53,868 nucleotides of DNA from Pinguiococcus pyrenoidosus (Eukaryota; Sar; Pinguiophyceae; Pinguiochrysidales; Pinguiochrysidaceae), in assembly GCA_019677205.1 (NCBI GenBank), contig JAAMXY010001053.1:1-53868 (forward strand), given 5' to 3'. A program made the position numbers and the translations under genes. A model generated the notes under the pieces. That model worked only from the letters and a program-made list of their open reading frames with translations. It was not told the DNA's origin and made no database searches. How positions within the stretch are numbered: the stretch's first letter is position 1; every line of letters starts with the position of its first letter. Of this stretch, positions 8,093 through 19,542 are shown one piece after another.

Positions 8093-11000
8093 TTAGGCGC
8101 TGCCTCCCCCCACGAGCCTGCGGAAATCCACCGGGACGGCGTCCACGAGCAGCGCGCGCATGCTCTCGGAAAAGGGGGCGCTTGGAGCCCGCTGCTCGTC
8201 GTGTTCTGTTGTTGCATGTCGGCAAGCCATTAGCAAACGCCACGTGTGAGCAGAGGCCAAGCGCAGAATCGCGGCGTGCTGGCCACGAGCGATGCAAACG
8301 CCTTACCTAGGAATCTCTCTACGCGATTCATCTCTTCTTCGTCGTACTCGTACGTGCCGCCCGTCGCGCCGGCCTCCGAGAACTCGATGCCGAGGTTGTC
8401 CTCGATCTCCGCAATCAGACTGTCCGGAAACTCCACCTTTGGGCGAGCGTCCTCCACGTGGACGCGGCCGAGGGTCCTCCGCAGCGTCTCGACGTCGGTG
8501 TACTCCAAGAACGCGTCTCCGTACGCGTCATAGCGCCACTCGAAGGCATCCTTCTGCGAGCCAAAGAGCGCGTATACCTCGTCATACGCCGGGCCGCAGA
8601 TCTGCCCCTGCGCGACGCACCGCAGAATCCAGGTGTGATACAGCATGTTGTGCTTCTCTGATTTCTGCCACGGGGAACGCGGTCGATTGGTCAGCGGGTG
8701 GAACGGAAAGGAAACGGCATCTGGGGATCCCGCTCCAAGACGCCGGGCCGGAACGACAAGCCCACCTTGATGGTACGATGCCTTCGTGATTGCGACCCTG
8801 CGCTGACGATGACCACCGTGGAGTCGTCGGGACCCCTGTCGGCGCCCAGCGGATTCGCGTAGACTGTCGCTCCGTGAATCTGCAGCAGCCTTTGCAGGCG
8901 CGCTTGCCCCTTCAGCTCCGGCTTCCTCTGGTGAGGGACCTTTCACAGCAAAGGCAGAGGCGAGCCACCGCACCGGTTTAGAACGCAGACCACTTGGGCA
9001 CGGGACCTGCTCTAGCAACACACTTCCCCTTCCCCTTCCCATACCTGGGGCTCCTTGTACTCGCCGGGAACGAGGTAGAACTCCCATCCCTCGAAGAGGG
9101 CACTTTCACGATCCGCTTGTGCGATGGAGGCGACGCGAAAGCTGCTTGACACCTGCGGCTTGGCGCGGCCTTTTCCCGCCTCGGGCTCCTTCCGCTTCTT
9201 GACCTTTCGCATCACGTCTGCAAAGTTTGCGTTCCTCTCGCTCTGTCCGATGACGCAGTCCGCCAGGGAGGAGCACTGGGACGGTTCCAGATCCATCCGC
9301 ACGCGGAAGACGCGCGGAAACCGCATGGTCTTGTTGGCGGCCATCTCGCTGGAAGGCACAATCTCGCCGGCGAAGACCTCGAAGACGGGCGGGTCATCCT
9401 CGAGAAGCAGGATCTTGTCGGGCTTGTGCTTCCTCGCAACGGTCCAGGGCGCCCACTCGGCGGGAGGATTGTCCGGATCGAAGTCGCGCCACTTGCGGCC
9501 GTAGTCCGCCTCAATCTCGGCCATCTCTTCGTTCTTGAGGCTCGCGACCTTCGCGAAGGAGTAGAAGACGCGGCTCTCGGGGTCGTTGTCGTCTCGTGAG
9601 CCCCTGAGGAAGCAGAGGAACTGGCTCAGCCGGCCAGATCGCTTCGCTCCGTCACTGAAGATGGCGCCGAGAACCACGCAATCGAAGCTTCTCCGAATGC
9701 TGTACTCCGGCTTCAGCTTGACCCAGTGCAGCGTCCTGCGCGACAGCTCGCCAAGCTGATACGGGCTGCAGCAGTCCTTCAGCACCAGCCCCTCCAGCTC
9801 CCCATCCCGCGCCGGCTTGAAGTACTCGAGCATGGCCTGCTTTCGGACCACGGGGTTCGTGTCCGCCACCACCATGTGCTCGACCATCTGCAACCGATGC
9901 GGGATCGGATCCAGAATATCTGCCAGCAGGGCGCGACGGAAGAACAGCGGCAGGTGCGTGATGCTGCCCTGCTGCTGCAAGACGTCGTCGTCGAGCGCGG
10001 GAAACGGCTGCAGCAGCAGCTCCCGCTTCACCTTCTCCACGAGGTCGCGGATCTTCGCCTCGTCATCCCGGACGTACAGCAGATCGAACACGATGTAGAA
10101 CAGGTTCCTGTCTTTCGTTTGGTGAACGACGCAAGCCTTTCAGAGGCCCTTCTACCTCGCCTCGTGTGAAGGCTTGGCTTACTTGTTTCGTTCTCGTCCT
10201 CCATGGCGATGGACCGATTCTCTCCGAAGGGGACCAGCTTCTTCTCGTCGTTGTCCCAGGCGCACATCTCGCCGTCGATCACGCAGTCTCTCAGCTGCAC
10301 GCTTCGCAGGATGTGCTGGCGCATGCGCTCTGCGTACTTCGAGGTGTAGTCTGTACACCGTCGCGTGAAGAGACTGATCTCCTCGCCCTCCTTGTGCAGC
10401 AAAATCCTCTCCCCGTCGAGCTTGTGATCCATCACGAAAGGCTTTCCCTTGAGCAGCTCAGCCGTCGTCTTGAACTGATTCTGCACCCGAGCCGCCAGCA
10501 TGGGCTTGAAGACCTGCCCGACCGTCACCACATGCTTCCTGGACGACAGCGAGTCCTCGTCGCTCTTCAGGATGTCCTCGCACAGGACCCGCAAGTCAAA
10601 GTTCTGGTTCAGAACTTCCACGGCCCGCGGATGGTAGCGATGCAGAATACTCTTCTCGGTCACTCCCAGCCGCATGTCCTAGGAGCCAGCGTCATGCCAA
10701 GTCCACGAAATAGAGGCCTCTCCTGCGAAGCTCCGCTCACCCCGAGAATAATGCGCAAAATCCAGTAGAACTCCCGCACGGTAAACCTGGTGAGAAAGGC
10801 GTCCAGGATCATCTTCTTCTTCTCCTCTCCGCGAGCTCGGACCAGGTCGTTCAGCTTATCGTTCACCCACTTCAGCGTGACTTCCGACGAAGGCTGACTG
10901 GGACTACGGAGCAAGAAGCTCGGTGAGCACAACTGCAACTGCACCCCGAACACACCAAAAAAGGACAGAGAAGGCACACGAGCTGTGCAACTTCGTACCA

Positions 11001-11750
11001 AAGCCGGGCCACATTGTAGGCTGCGACGGCCGGGAAGTCTCCGGCGACGTAGGTGACGCCAACGTCTGCAAAGTTGTTCACCTTCGGCATGTACCCCGGA
11101 TTCTTATAGTTCTCCAGGCTCTTCCTCTTCCGGTTGGACTTGTCCCAAAACTTGCAGCGGCAGATCAGCCTGGCCAGCTTCGCCTCCTTGAGGCTGTAGT
11201 GCCCTCTCTCGTGGTCCTGCAAGCAATTCGGATTTCATGCTCAGTGGTGGGACACAAAACGCTTTGGAGCAACGTCGCTAAGTACCAAGTTCGGCATTGC
11301 GAGGCGGAAGAGAGGGTACATGCTCTGCAGCCCGACATGTTGTAACAGCGCATCGTTGAACAGAATGTCCAGCTTCTTCGCCTTGTTGTTCTCCGCCACC
11401 ATGCGGTCGAAGCAGCGGCAGAGGTCGGAGAACTGAATCGTCCCAGCCGCGACCTAAACGCTGCCGTTAGGATCTTCAGAGCAAAGAGCAAAGAGCCAAG
11501 ATACAACAACAACAACAACAACAACCGAATACGCCGCGCGCGCGCCACAAGGTTACGACCCACAAGCGCCGAGCGACTCCGACGATTCAATACTGGCGCA
11601 AAAGCCAAGAGGCTTGCGATCGAAAGCGCAGATTTTCACGCCAAAACTCACCTCTAAACTTTGGTTAAACGCCCGACGAGACTTCTTAAACTGCGAAAAC
11701 GGGCTCGCGTCGCTGAAGGCCGGCGACGTCGAAGGCGTCTCTCTCTTCAT
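8093..11750 (-). CDS. LIG4: ATP-dependent DNA ligase IV
   Basis: Nine exons inferred on the minus strand: 11750-11652, 11453-11286, 11216-10999, 10903-10741, 10678-10183, 10111-9045, 8927-8766, 8664-8307 and 8205-8093; about 947 aa against 911 in human. The N-terminal ligase domain includes IQFSDLCRCFDRM and LKWVNDKLNDL. The catalytic site is KLDGER near residue 302, where Lys forms the AMP adduct, followed by DCVIDGEMCAWD and the OB-fold region (LEGLVLKD, LHWVKLKPEY). Exons 7-8 form one BRCT-like domain (LLQIHGATVYANP through HTWILRCV). The enzyme seals double-strand breaks in non-homologous end joining with XRCC4 in the nucleus. A second BRCT is not obvious by eye. Exon 1 is the least certain part; its donor is a perfect GTGAGT. 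A palindromic E2F-like site lies at 11872-11883. Confidence 0.9.
11504..11525. repeat. (AAC)n microsatellite in ligase IV intron 1
   Basis: About seven AAC triplets. On the ligase coding strand they read GTT within intron 1. Confidence 0.9.
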
Positions 11751-11871
11751 CTCTCTCTCGCGCGATCTCGCTGAAGCTTCGCATGGGATACAAGAAGCCG
11801 CGGAAGACTTTTCGGAGCTCAGCGGTTGCGAGAAGGCCCGAATATCTTTCAAAAGCACTGACGATGGCGCG

Positions 11872-11883
11872 TTTGGCGGGAAA
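11872..11883. promoter_or_regulatory. E2F-like palindromic element
   Basis: TTTGGCGGGAAA matches the E2F/DP consensus on both strands. It sits between the ligase IV start (11750, minus) and the tiny spliced gene (11920, plus), where it could serve both. Function is inferred from the motif only. Confidence 0.4.
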
Positions 11884-11919
11884 CCGGGAGGACAGACGGA
11901 CACGCAGGAGAGCGGACAG

Positions 11920-12137
11920 ATGCCGAGCAACACCGGACGGATGCGGACGGATGCGGACAGAGAGTACTTGCGGGCGCAGGGTGCAAGGCGTCAGAACGCG
12001 ATGGACAATTCGTTACGTCGGGCGAGGCTCCGAGAAGAGGTAAGTGCAATCGTCCCGCAATTAATCCCTCTCTTCGACGTTCTTTATAGCGGCAGTACAA
12101 AAATGATCATTCCCGGAGAAACGACGATCCCTTGTGA
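11920..12137 (+). CDS. Tiny charged protein, two exons
   Basis: Exons 11920-12039 and 12090-12137 give a 55-aa product. The 50-bp intron has an ideal donor (GTAAGT) and a pyrimidine-rich acceptor (TTCTTTATAG), which is the main evidence. The protein is very rich in Arg, Asp, Asn and Glu, starting MPSNTGRMRTDADREYLRAQ and ending HSRRNDDPL, with no membrane segment. No family is recognised. It is divergent from ligase IV with 169 bp between the two ATGs. Alternative downstream exons near 12520-12629 are possible, so the C-terminus is uncertain. Confidence 0.4.
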
Positions 12138-12860
12138 TCATGGCGTAGTCCAAGAGGAATGAAATGAAGTGAAAGGTGGAGAGAGCGGTCGTCGCCTGCT
12201 TGGATTTATCATATGGGTGAGATGGCGGGCATCGAGATGGCATCATGGCTAGCACTAGGCAGTGATCGATCACGGCACATCGATAGTCCATGATCGAGCG
12301 ATCACCACGATCGATCCCGCTCCGTTGCATCATCCGTGCACCGAAACAGCGCGAAAACCTCTTGCCGCCTCTGCGCTCTCTCTTCAGTTGTCCTAAGCAT
12401 CGGCCCAGCCAGTCGACGGTAAGACAAGCAACTTGAGGAAGAGTGAAGCTGGTGTGCGAATCTAAGCGATCTCGAAGGCATTTGTGCCACGCCATGGCTG
12501 GTGCAAGGGATACATGATATCAATACCAGCAAGAGCTGCGGCTGAAGACCGCGACTTGAACGCGCTTTGGGTAAAGTATGCAGGCGAAGGGTTCACAAAA
12601 GAAGTCTTCATCACCGAGCACATGTGAGCGAATTCCGCCGGTTCGCAGTCGGCCTCGGGATTGGCTGAAGGCGGAAACCGCTGAAAGCGTAACAGGAGTT
12701 TCAAATTTTCAAAATCTTATTTTTAACACATGTGAGTTCTCAATCTTAGGGAAGCAAGTCTCCTCGACGAAGACATTCCAGCATCGATCCTTCCGCCCCG
12801 TAACGCCGCCGGTTTTGGGTCTGCGACGCCGCCGACTGCACGGGCCCGCTCGCGAGCACC
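12138..12860. other. Spacer upstream of the EFHC-like gene
   Basis: No convincing gene is seen. It holds a cluster of GATCGATC-type palindromes (GTGATCGATCAC at 12262-12273, more to about 12316) and an ATTGG box at 12660-12664, 197 bp before the EFHC ATG, followed by a short AT-rich tract near 12700-12730. Confidence 0.4.
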
Positions 12861-15800
12861 ATGAGTCCACGACCCACCACTGCCCAGGAGATGATGGCCC
12901 AGGGCGTGGCCTACCGCCTGCCCCGCCAGGGCATCGCGCCCATCCCGGCGGGCACCACGTTTCCCTCGGCGGTGTTTGCCAAGGGCCTGTCCGTTCGGGG
13001 CCAGCACTCCTTCGCTCCCGGGGCGCAGCCAAGCAGGTGTGCTCCGTGTTGGCGTGCCATTGGAGCTGTCGTAGGGGCTAACGACGGGATGCAGGCCGGA
13101 CTACACCGGCGCCAAGCTGGCGCTGCTGCAGCAGCGGCGGAAGGAAGGAGAGCTGCCCGGTCAGAAAGGCGTGAAGCCGGACGTGAAGTACGGCCGCAAG
13201 GACGTGGTGTACAACGGAGAAGACCCCGTGGTGCTCACGGCCATCAACGTGTTGGCTGGAGACCCCGCAGGTATCGTCGTGATCGCCATCACCCTCCCCC
13301 TCAGCATGCTCGTCGCCTTTGAGCATTGGCTGAGTTGCACCGCTACGCCGCAGACCCCAGCCAATTTCCTGGCGACGAGCCCAGCAGCGCCGCCGCGGCC
13401 ATCCACGCCGAGACGCTGCCGCTGGAGACGGAGCTGGAGCTGCGCTTCTGGCTGTCCGACGGCACGTTGGAGCTGGTGGAGCTGTGCGACGACCACAAGG
13501 GCACGGCATTCAAGCGCAGCTACTTCAAGCGCGGAGAGCCCTTCGCGCACAAGAAGGCCACGTTGGCAGACGTGGTGGGGAAGGATGTACTGGTGATCCA
13601 CGGCGCGGAGCTACGCATCCTCGGCGCCAAGAACGAGAGCACCCAACGCCGCTTGGCGGCGGCGGGCTTTCTCCTCCCCATTGTCGCTGCGGCGCGTCCG
13701 GTGCCCGAGCGCCCGACGACGCACACCAAGAAGCACTATGACATGCAGACGCCGGCCGTGGCGGCTCGGCAGACCAAGACGGTGCTGGACAAGGTGAGCA
13801 CTCACGTGCTCACCAAGATCTTGCGCTTCGACTGCGAAGCGCCGGACTGGGCGGAGGGCTCCGCGTACGAGGAGCCCAACTTCGACCTGGAGCACCTCAT
13901 CGGCTTCACGCTGCTGTTCTTCGTGGAGGACAACACGGTGCAGGTGGTGGAGAAGCGCTCGGAGCCCAACACGGGCCGCTCCGCCTTCCGCTGCCTGCTG
14001 CAGCGTCAGGTGCTGCCGGACTTCTCCAGCGACGCCTTCCTGTCGGACAGCGGCCGCAAGGTGTACCCGATCCTGTCGGATCACATCAGCTCAGACTACA
14101 ACAACGCCGAGCTGGTGGGGCAGTCCGGCATCATCACGCCGGAGAAACTCTTCATCGGCGCCACGGTGGATGTCTATGGCAAGAAGCTGCTGATTGTCGA
14201 CGCCGACCCGGCGACTCGGCAGTTCTACTCGGAGGTGCTGAGCACGACGCTCGGCCCGCACAACCGCCGCTGCGCCATGCTGGAGGGGCTGCTGGACAAG
14301 CGCCAGGAGAGCAGCTTCGCGCGCAAGGTGGCCACGTCGCTGCCGTCCCTGGTGAAAGGCAAGGACTTCGCGCTGAGCGAAGTGACTTCCAACTGCGACG
14401 GCGACGGCCCCGGCCTCGCCGGTGAGAGGGCGCGCCTGGAGTTCGAGCACCGCCGCATGATCCAAAGTCTCCGCGACCACGCGCGAGAGGCGCTCATCCG
14501 CCCCTACGGCGCCAGCGTCAACACGCCGAACAACGAAAGAGTCCCGAGCGCCACGGGCAGGACCGTGTTGGCGCCGCTTCTCTTGCCGGGAGACGACCAG
14601 TCCGGCATCGAGGGTCTGGGTCACGGCTGCAGTGCCCAGACGGGCATCTTGTTCACGTGCGAAGACCTGTCGCTGGTGGCCGTGCCGGCCAACCGCGGCC
14701 GGGAGTTCGTGCTGCGGTACCAACTGGAAGACGACACCATCGAGGTGGTGGAGCTGCGCAAGGAAAACTCGGGCCACCGGCCGTCTCACGTGGCCGTCAA
14801 GAGACGCTACGCGTCTCCAGAGGTACGGTGCTTTGCCTTCGTCGTTTCATGTGCTGTCGTGGTGCACGATTCTTCCTCCACTTTTCTGGTTCTTCTTGGG
14901 TCCGCTGGGCGAGAACAAGCAACTTCACGGAGGCATATCCCGAGCTGACGGATCATGGGGTCGCATTTCTCGCTGTCTCTCCCTATCTCTCTACTTGCAT
15001 CCAGGGAATTCCGTATCGACTTTGGCATCTCCAGGAAGGGACGCTTCTTCACTTCGGCGGCAAGACCATCCGGCTCAAGAAGGCGGAGCCCCAGAGCGCC
15101 ATGTGGATGAAGTCCTGGTCGGACAAGCGACAGGTCCCGATCCAGAAGCTCAAGAAGCTCATCCATGGCTGGACGGAGCCCCTGGCCGCTCTCGCTGAGA
15201 TCACCTTCGCTTTCCGCCCCGTGGAGCGACGCCACATGTCCATGGCGGCTCACATGGCCAAGGGCCGTCTCTACGGCCATGGCTACGGCACGGAGATGGT
15301 CATCTCGGACAACCTGGCCATGGACCTGGCGCGTCGCTCGGGCACGGCCATCAACTACGTGGACTTCATCGAGACCATCGAGAAGGTCGTGGCGGAGAGC
15401 AAAGCGTCCATGGCCGACGAGGGCGCGGCCATGAGCATGGTGGAGCTCATCACGTCGCTCGACCCGGAAGGTGCGGCGTTGCCCCATTCTCACCACGACC
15501 GTTGGGGAGCTTCCCGAGGGAGACCTCCGCTTGACAATCCTTCGTCTCCCTGCCGCACAGGCGACGGCGAGATCGAGTACCTTTCGTTCTGCGGCTTGTT
15601 TGCAGGCAAGGTCATCACGAAGTACCGGGAGCGCATTGAGAAGCTGTGGACGTTGCTCGGCGGCACCGTCGAAGGTGCGTCGTTGCGATTTGGCCCGTTT
15701 GTCTTTCAGGCTGGAACAAGGGCTTAGCACTATGGTCTTCACGCTTATGATGCAGGCGTCGAGCATGAGCGCTATGTGGACAAGAAGCCGGAGAGCATGG

Positions 15801-16148
15801 ATGCTTTGGTAGTGCGGTATGTCTGGTGGCCTTTTGTTTTCCCTTTTCTCTCTTTGGTGCCAGGGGAGGCGGAGGTTGACACGCTGACGCGGTGCTGTTC
15901 AACCTGCGCACAGGAATATTCATCAGCGCGTCTGGCACCCGGAGCTGTACCCTTCCGCGAAGGCGGGCGCCTGCAGCCCGTCGGAAGTCGACGTCGCTGC
16001 GCACATTCGGTCGGTCCTGCTGAATCCGCTCCAGAGCGCCGGGATCGTCCACTACCTCGACTTCTTCCTTCACATGTGCAACGTCTGCGCGACGCTCGAG
16101 AACGCGGACGAGTGGATGGACACCTTGTTTCGAGTCCTCGGATGCTAG
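12861..16148 (+). CDS. EFHC/Rib72-type axonemal protein with three DM10 domains
   Basis: Seven exons inferred: 12861-13036, 13095-13270, 13324-14822, 15005-15470, 15561-15674, 15756-15816 and 15914-16148; about 908 aa. The N-terminus carries the motif PDYTGAKLALL. Three DM10 domains follow, near residues 145-230 (ELRFWLSDGTLELVEL), 280-400 (TLLFFVEDNTVQVVEK ending FIGATVDVYGKKLLIVD) and 560-660 (FVLRYQLEDDTIEVVELRK). The C-terminal 250 residues resemble the EF-hand-like end of the family (YVDFIETIEKVV). EFHC1/2 and Rib72 are microtubule inner proteins of the axonemal A-tubule, needed for ciliary motility; localisation here is inferred from the family. Introns are 53-182 bp. The gene is convergent with the Sfi1-like gene (136 bp between stops). 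Confidence 0.88.
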
Positions 16149-16284
16149 AGACGGGATGTCTTGTAAAGCGTTGGCTTTCTCTGTGCCGTCGTTCCTGCCT
16201 TTTGCCGTGGTTGCTACGTTTGTCTCCTAGGTCTAAACGTCCCAAGAGCATTTAGTCCCAAGAGCTTCGAAACAGTGGAAGAAC

Positions 16285-17701
16285 CTAGACTAGAGCTTCT
16301 GTGGATCGGACCCTCCGCCAGGCTTCCTGCTTGTCCATCTCTCGCTTCATGCGGCGCTTCAGCAGATGGATGCGCAAGCGCAGATGCTCGTCCAGACCAC
16401 AACTCGACTGCGAGCACGAGAGACCCGCCTTGTGCCCAGCCGCCCTGGCCCCGACGTGACCATACCGTCTCAGGCACTTGATGCACCGACAGGGATGCCG
16501 CGGCGCCAGCGTCGTCGGCAAAGCTTCAGGCTGGAAAGACGAGAGGCACGGTCAGGCGTCGTTGGTGGTCATGTGCAGCGGACGTCGGAGTGCCACGTTC
16601 TTCTTACCTCTTCTGGAGCCAAGCATTCGGGCAGACCGTCTCCATCGTATTGCGAGGCTTTCCACCTCCAGAATCTCCGTTGCAATGCGGACACTTGCGC
16701 CTATGGACCACGCATCAGACGTTATGAGAGTCAGGGCTGGCTGTCTCTGGCATTAGGCAGGGGGCTCTCCATTCATGATGCCGGACCTTTTGCGCCCAGC
16801 GGAGAAGGATCTCCGCTGCACGGCGCTTTCTACGCCGCGCCTCCTCCTCGCGCCGCCGCAGCTCTTCCAGGAGCAGGCGATCCAGCTCCCTCTTGAAGCG
16901 AAGCCGCTGCAGCTGCTTCTCGAGGTCTCGTCTCCTGGCGAACCTTGCCCATGCGCTGACGAAGCGTCTCCAACGTGGGTGGCCGCTGGGTTTCTCCTTC
17001 TGCAGCTTCTGCATCGCCCAGAGCAGCGTGTTTCGCCTTGCTGCCATGGCTTTCAGCACCAGCAGTCGGAAGAAGCCCTGCCGTCTCTCATGCCACAGAT
17101 GAACGAGAGTGGTCTCCTCCTTCCAGTGCCGAAAGGCGATGCCTAGGCGTCCCTGACACAGCCTGGCAAGCACCTCTTCCATGGCCCTTGCTGCTCGGCT
17201 GACGTACTGGCGCCGCAGTCGCTTGGTGCTGGCGTACTGCCTCCAGCACAGCAGCACATGCTCGGCCAGCATTCTCCTGTTGCGTCGCTCAGCCGCCGTG
17301 GCCGCGACGACGGCGTCGATCCTTTGCAAGAACCTTCGGGATCGCTCCTGGACCAGCTGTCGCCAGAGTCTCCAGGCCTGGCGACAGCACTTCCGCCGCC
17401 ACGGTGGCAGCATGGGCGCCAGAATGGCTGCAAAGGCAATGCGAAGTGCCTCGCTCAGCCGGAAGCAGCTCATGGCACTTAGCGTCAGAGCCCCCGAGCT
17501 GCTTGGCAGTGCACGGCCGTGGCGTTGGCCCTCGTACAAGCTCTTCGCCAGCTCTGGAAAGCTGCATGGCACTTTCTGGAGGAACGCGCCTTCCAGGGTC
17601 CTCGAGAGGCGTCTGGGTAGCCTCGGAGACGGCATCCCGACGTGGAATCTGGCGGGAAAAACGGGGGCTCTGCGGGAAGCGTTTCGTCGGAAGGACGTCA
17701 T
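16285..17701 (-). CDS. Sfi1-like centrin-binding repeat protein
   Basis: Three exons on the minus strand: 17701-16787, 16700-16608 and 16530-16285; about 417 aa. From residue 90 to 300 the sequence is a very basic, Trp-spaced helix with Sfi1-type units: ACRQAWRLWRQLVQERSRR, HVLLCWRQYASTKRLRR, LGIAFRHWKEE, RFVSAWARFARRRDL and EILLRWAQK. Exons 2 and 3 continue this (RRFWRWKASQYDGDG) and end in a basic Cys-containing tail (HPCRCIKCLRRYG). Sfi1-type proteins bind centrins along a long helix at basal bodies or spindle poles. The count of repeats is small for the family, so it could be another centrin-binding basal-body or fibre protein. ATTGG at 17732-17736 and CCAAT at 17906-17910 lie upstream. 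Confidence 0.65.
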
Positions 17702-18617
17702 TGGCGGAAACTAGCGAGGTTCGAAGACATGATTGGCTGATCGGCGGATTTCTGTCACATTCGAAGGTGGAGAGTCAGCTGACGTCTCGCTGTGCCTCTC
17801 TCCACGTCCTTCAACAGATTAGGGACTGTCCTAAAAGCAGTAACAGTAAGAGCTACTGTATTTCCGTGCAAAGAGAAGCTGAAGTCTGTGCCCGGTGACC
17901 AACGACCAATGGCGGGAGCTGGGAACGGCTTCCCATGACGTTACTGTGGAGGTGCCCAATCCACGAGTCCCGCAGGTTCTCGCATTGGATCAAGGCGATG
18001 ACCGACTGAGAGAGGACGGACTAGACGCCGGACGAGTCTCGCAGACAGCTGCCGAGGCATACGGTAGCAGTCCAAGGAAACACGTCGGACAGACGTGATT
18101 GGAGGAGAGAGTTGACTTCACACTTGCACGAATCATCGGCAGGATTCTTCAACTCCCATCCAATCCTCTACAGCCTCTCACAATCCAAAAACACCCTCCG
18201 TCTATCCTATCTGCACCTCAAGACCGACCTCGTCCTTCACCGGTGCTGCCCAGTGAGGCTCGCGCAGTGGGGCTCATCGACGAATAGATTCGTTTCTTGG
18301 CGTTCCGGGAACACTCCTTTGGCGCAGGCCAATCGCTTCGCGCCTCTAAAGGCAGCTGGCTGCAACCACGTCAGCTGTGATGTCCGTTCCGTTTCTCCAG
18401 GTTCCGTGCCAGACGTGTTCCGATCTTCAGCTGCAGCTCTGCGCTTGCGGCGCAGTACCACGCGGTTATAGCTTCGATATCCGCATTGGTCAACCCGGCG
18501 CAAGATCCGTGCGGTCTCGCGCTGCCATTGGCTGCCAAGGTGAATCTGCCTTGCAATCGGCCAATCTTGTCGGGCCTCCTGCTGTGACGCCCCATTCAAG
18601 GTGGATCTCAGCTGGAG
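17702..18617. promoter_or_regulatory. Intergenic region with five CCAAT/ATTGG boxes
   Basis: No supported gene. CCAAT-type boxes occur at 17732-17736 and 17906-17910 (near the Sfi1-like start) and at 18485-18489, 18527-18531 and 18561-18565, the last three only 53-133 bp before the ATG at 18618. Confidence 0.45.
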
Positions 18618-18893
18618 ATGGCGGGTATTCTCGAGGACGAGTACCGGTATGCCTCGTCTGAATATCCGTTTTCCGCACCCAGCATCGATACGGGCCTTGA
18701 AATCCGCCGCGGCCTCTTGTTTTCATCCTTCTTACGTGGTTTTGTCCACTTCTCCTCCTCTCCGAGATTCTTCTCTGTCAGCAGCGCCTCTCCAGCGCTG
18801 CAGAGCGCCGGCGTCAGCAGCGGCACCACCGAGCTTCTTCATTTCCAATTGCGGAGGGAGAGCCAGGCTAGCAGCCACACCGCCGCGCCTTGA
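18618..18893 (+). CDS. Doubtful small gene
   Basis: An ATG 53 bp after a tight CCAAT cluster opens a frame of 91 codons starting MAGILEDEYRYASSEYPFS. The first 30 residues look protein-like, but the rest is Ser/Phe-rich and contains plausible splice sites (donor GTATGC after position 18648, acceptor TTCTCTGTCAG ending near 18781). The true exon structure is unclear and no family is recognised. It is kept mainly because of the promoter-like context. Confidence 0.25.
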   Translation: MAGILEDEYRYASSEYPFSAPSIDTGLEIRRGLLFSSFLRGFVHFSSSPRFFSVSSASPALQSAGVSSGTTELLHFQLRRESQASSHTAAP

Positions 18894-19542
18894 CTTGCAC
18901 CCCGGGCCCGGGCGTCTCAGGTGGGTCGCATTTGAACCTAGGAGATTCGGCCCGCAGCGACCGAAGACGCCCGCTGGCGCCGCCGCACAGCGCCGCGCCG
19001 CTGTGGAGTAGCAGCGGGGAGCCTCCGGAGAAGCACCGCTGCCAGAGAGCCCCCCAGGATTGCTGCCGAGGCCCCGCGGCCCTTGCCAGCCCTGGCGGTC
19101 TCGCGGGCTTTCGGGGGCTCTCTGGGGGGCTGCAGATCCCGGAGCGCCTCTGAGTGGTCGGCGGTGGAACATGTGAAGGCTGCCCAGGGCGCTTGGAAGC
19201 GAGAGGCCCCGGCGGAGAATGCGGCGCGAGTGCGCGTTTCGGGAGTGACGCCAAAACGCAGCGCTTCGGAGGACCGAAGCGCTGGCGCTGCAGAACGGGT
19301 CGAGTTTGCGGTTTGCGCCGGAGATTGGGGCGGGGGGATGACGTCGAGGGCCAAACTTGGTGTGGAGGTGTCAGGCGCTCCCGTGTGGCTTGGCCCGAAG
19401 TTGGAGAAATGGCGGAGACTGTGGCGGTGGCGGAGACACCGGCGTGTCAGCTGCAAGACTTCTCACCGATGTTCTTTGGCGTTTCTCCCCATTTCCTCGT
19501 TTAGGCTGAAGCACAGGACCTTCGAGGACCGCTGTGTGGCTC
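18894..19542. other. GC-rich spacer before the bestrophin-like gene
   Basis: Very GC-rich, with open frames on both strands that begin at non-ATG codons. A pyrimidine-rich acceptor-like sequence ends at about 19504 (TTTCCTCGTTTAG), which suggests an intron in the 5' untranslated region of the bestrophin-like gene. A 31-codon ATG frame at 19409-19504 could be an upstream ORF. Confidence 0.3.

Noticed and set aside
11553-11933. A longer N-terminus for ligase IV starting near 11933.
   Set aside because: That frame begins with GTG; the first in-frame ATG is at 11750, and the extension overlaps the divergent promoter and the E2F-like site.
18732-19456. Minus-strand frames up to 172 codons in the GC-rich spacer.
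   Set aside because: Their starts are TTG codons, the composition is Arg/Pro/Ala, and no splice-consistent gene could be built.
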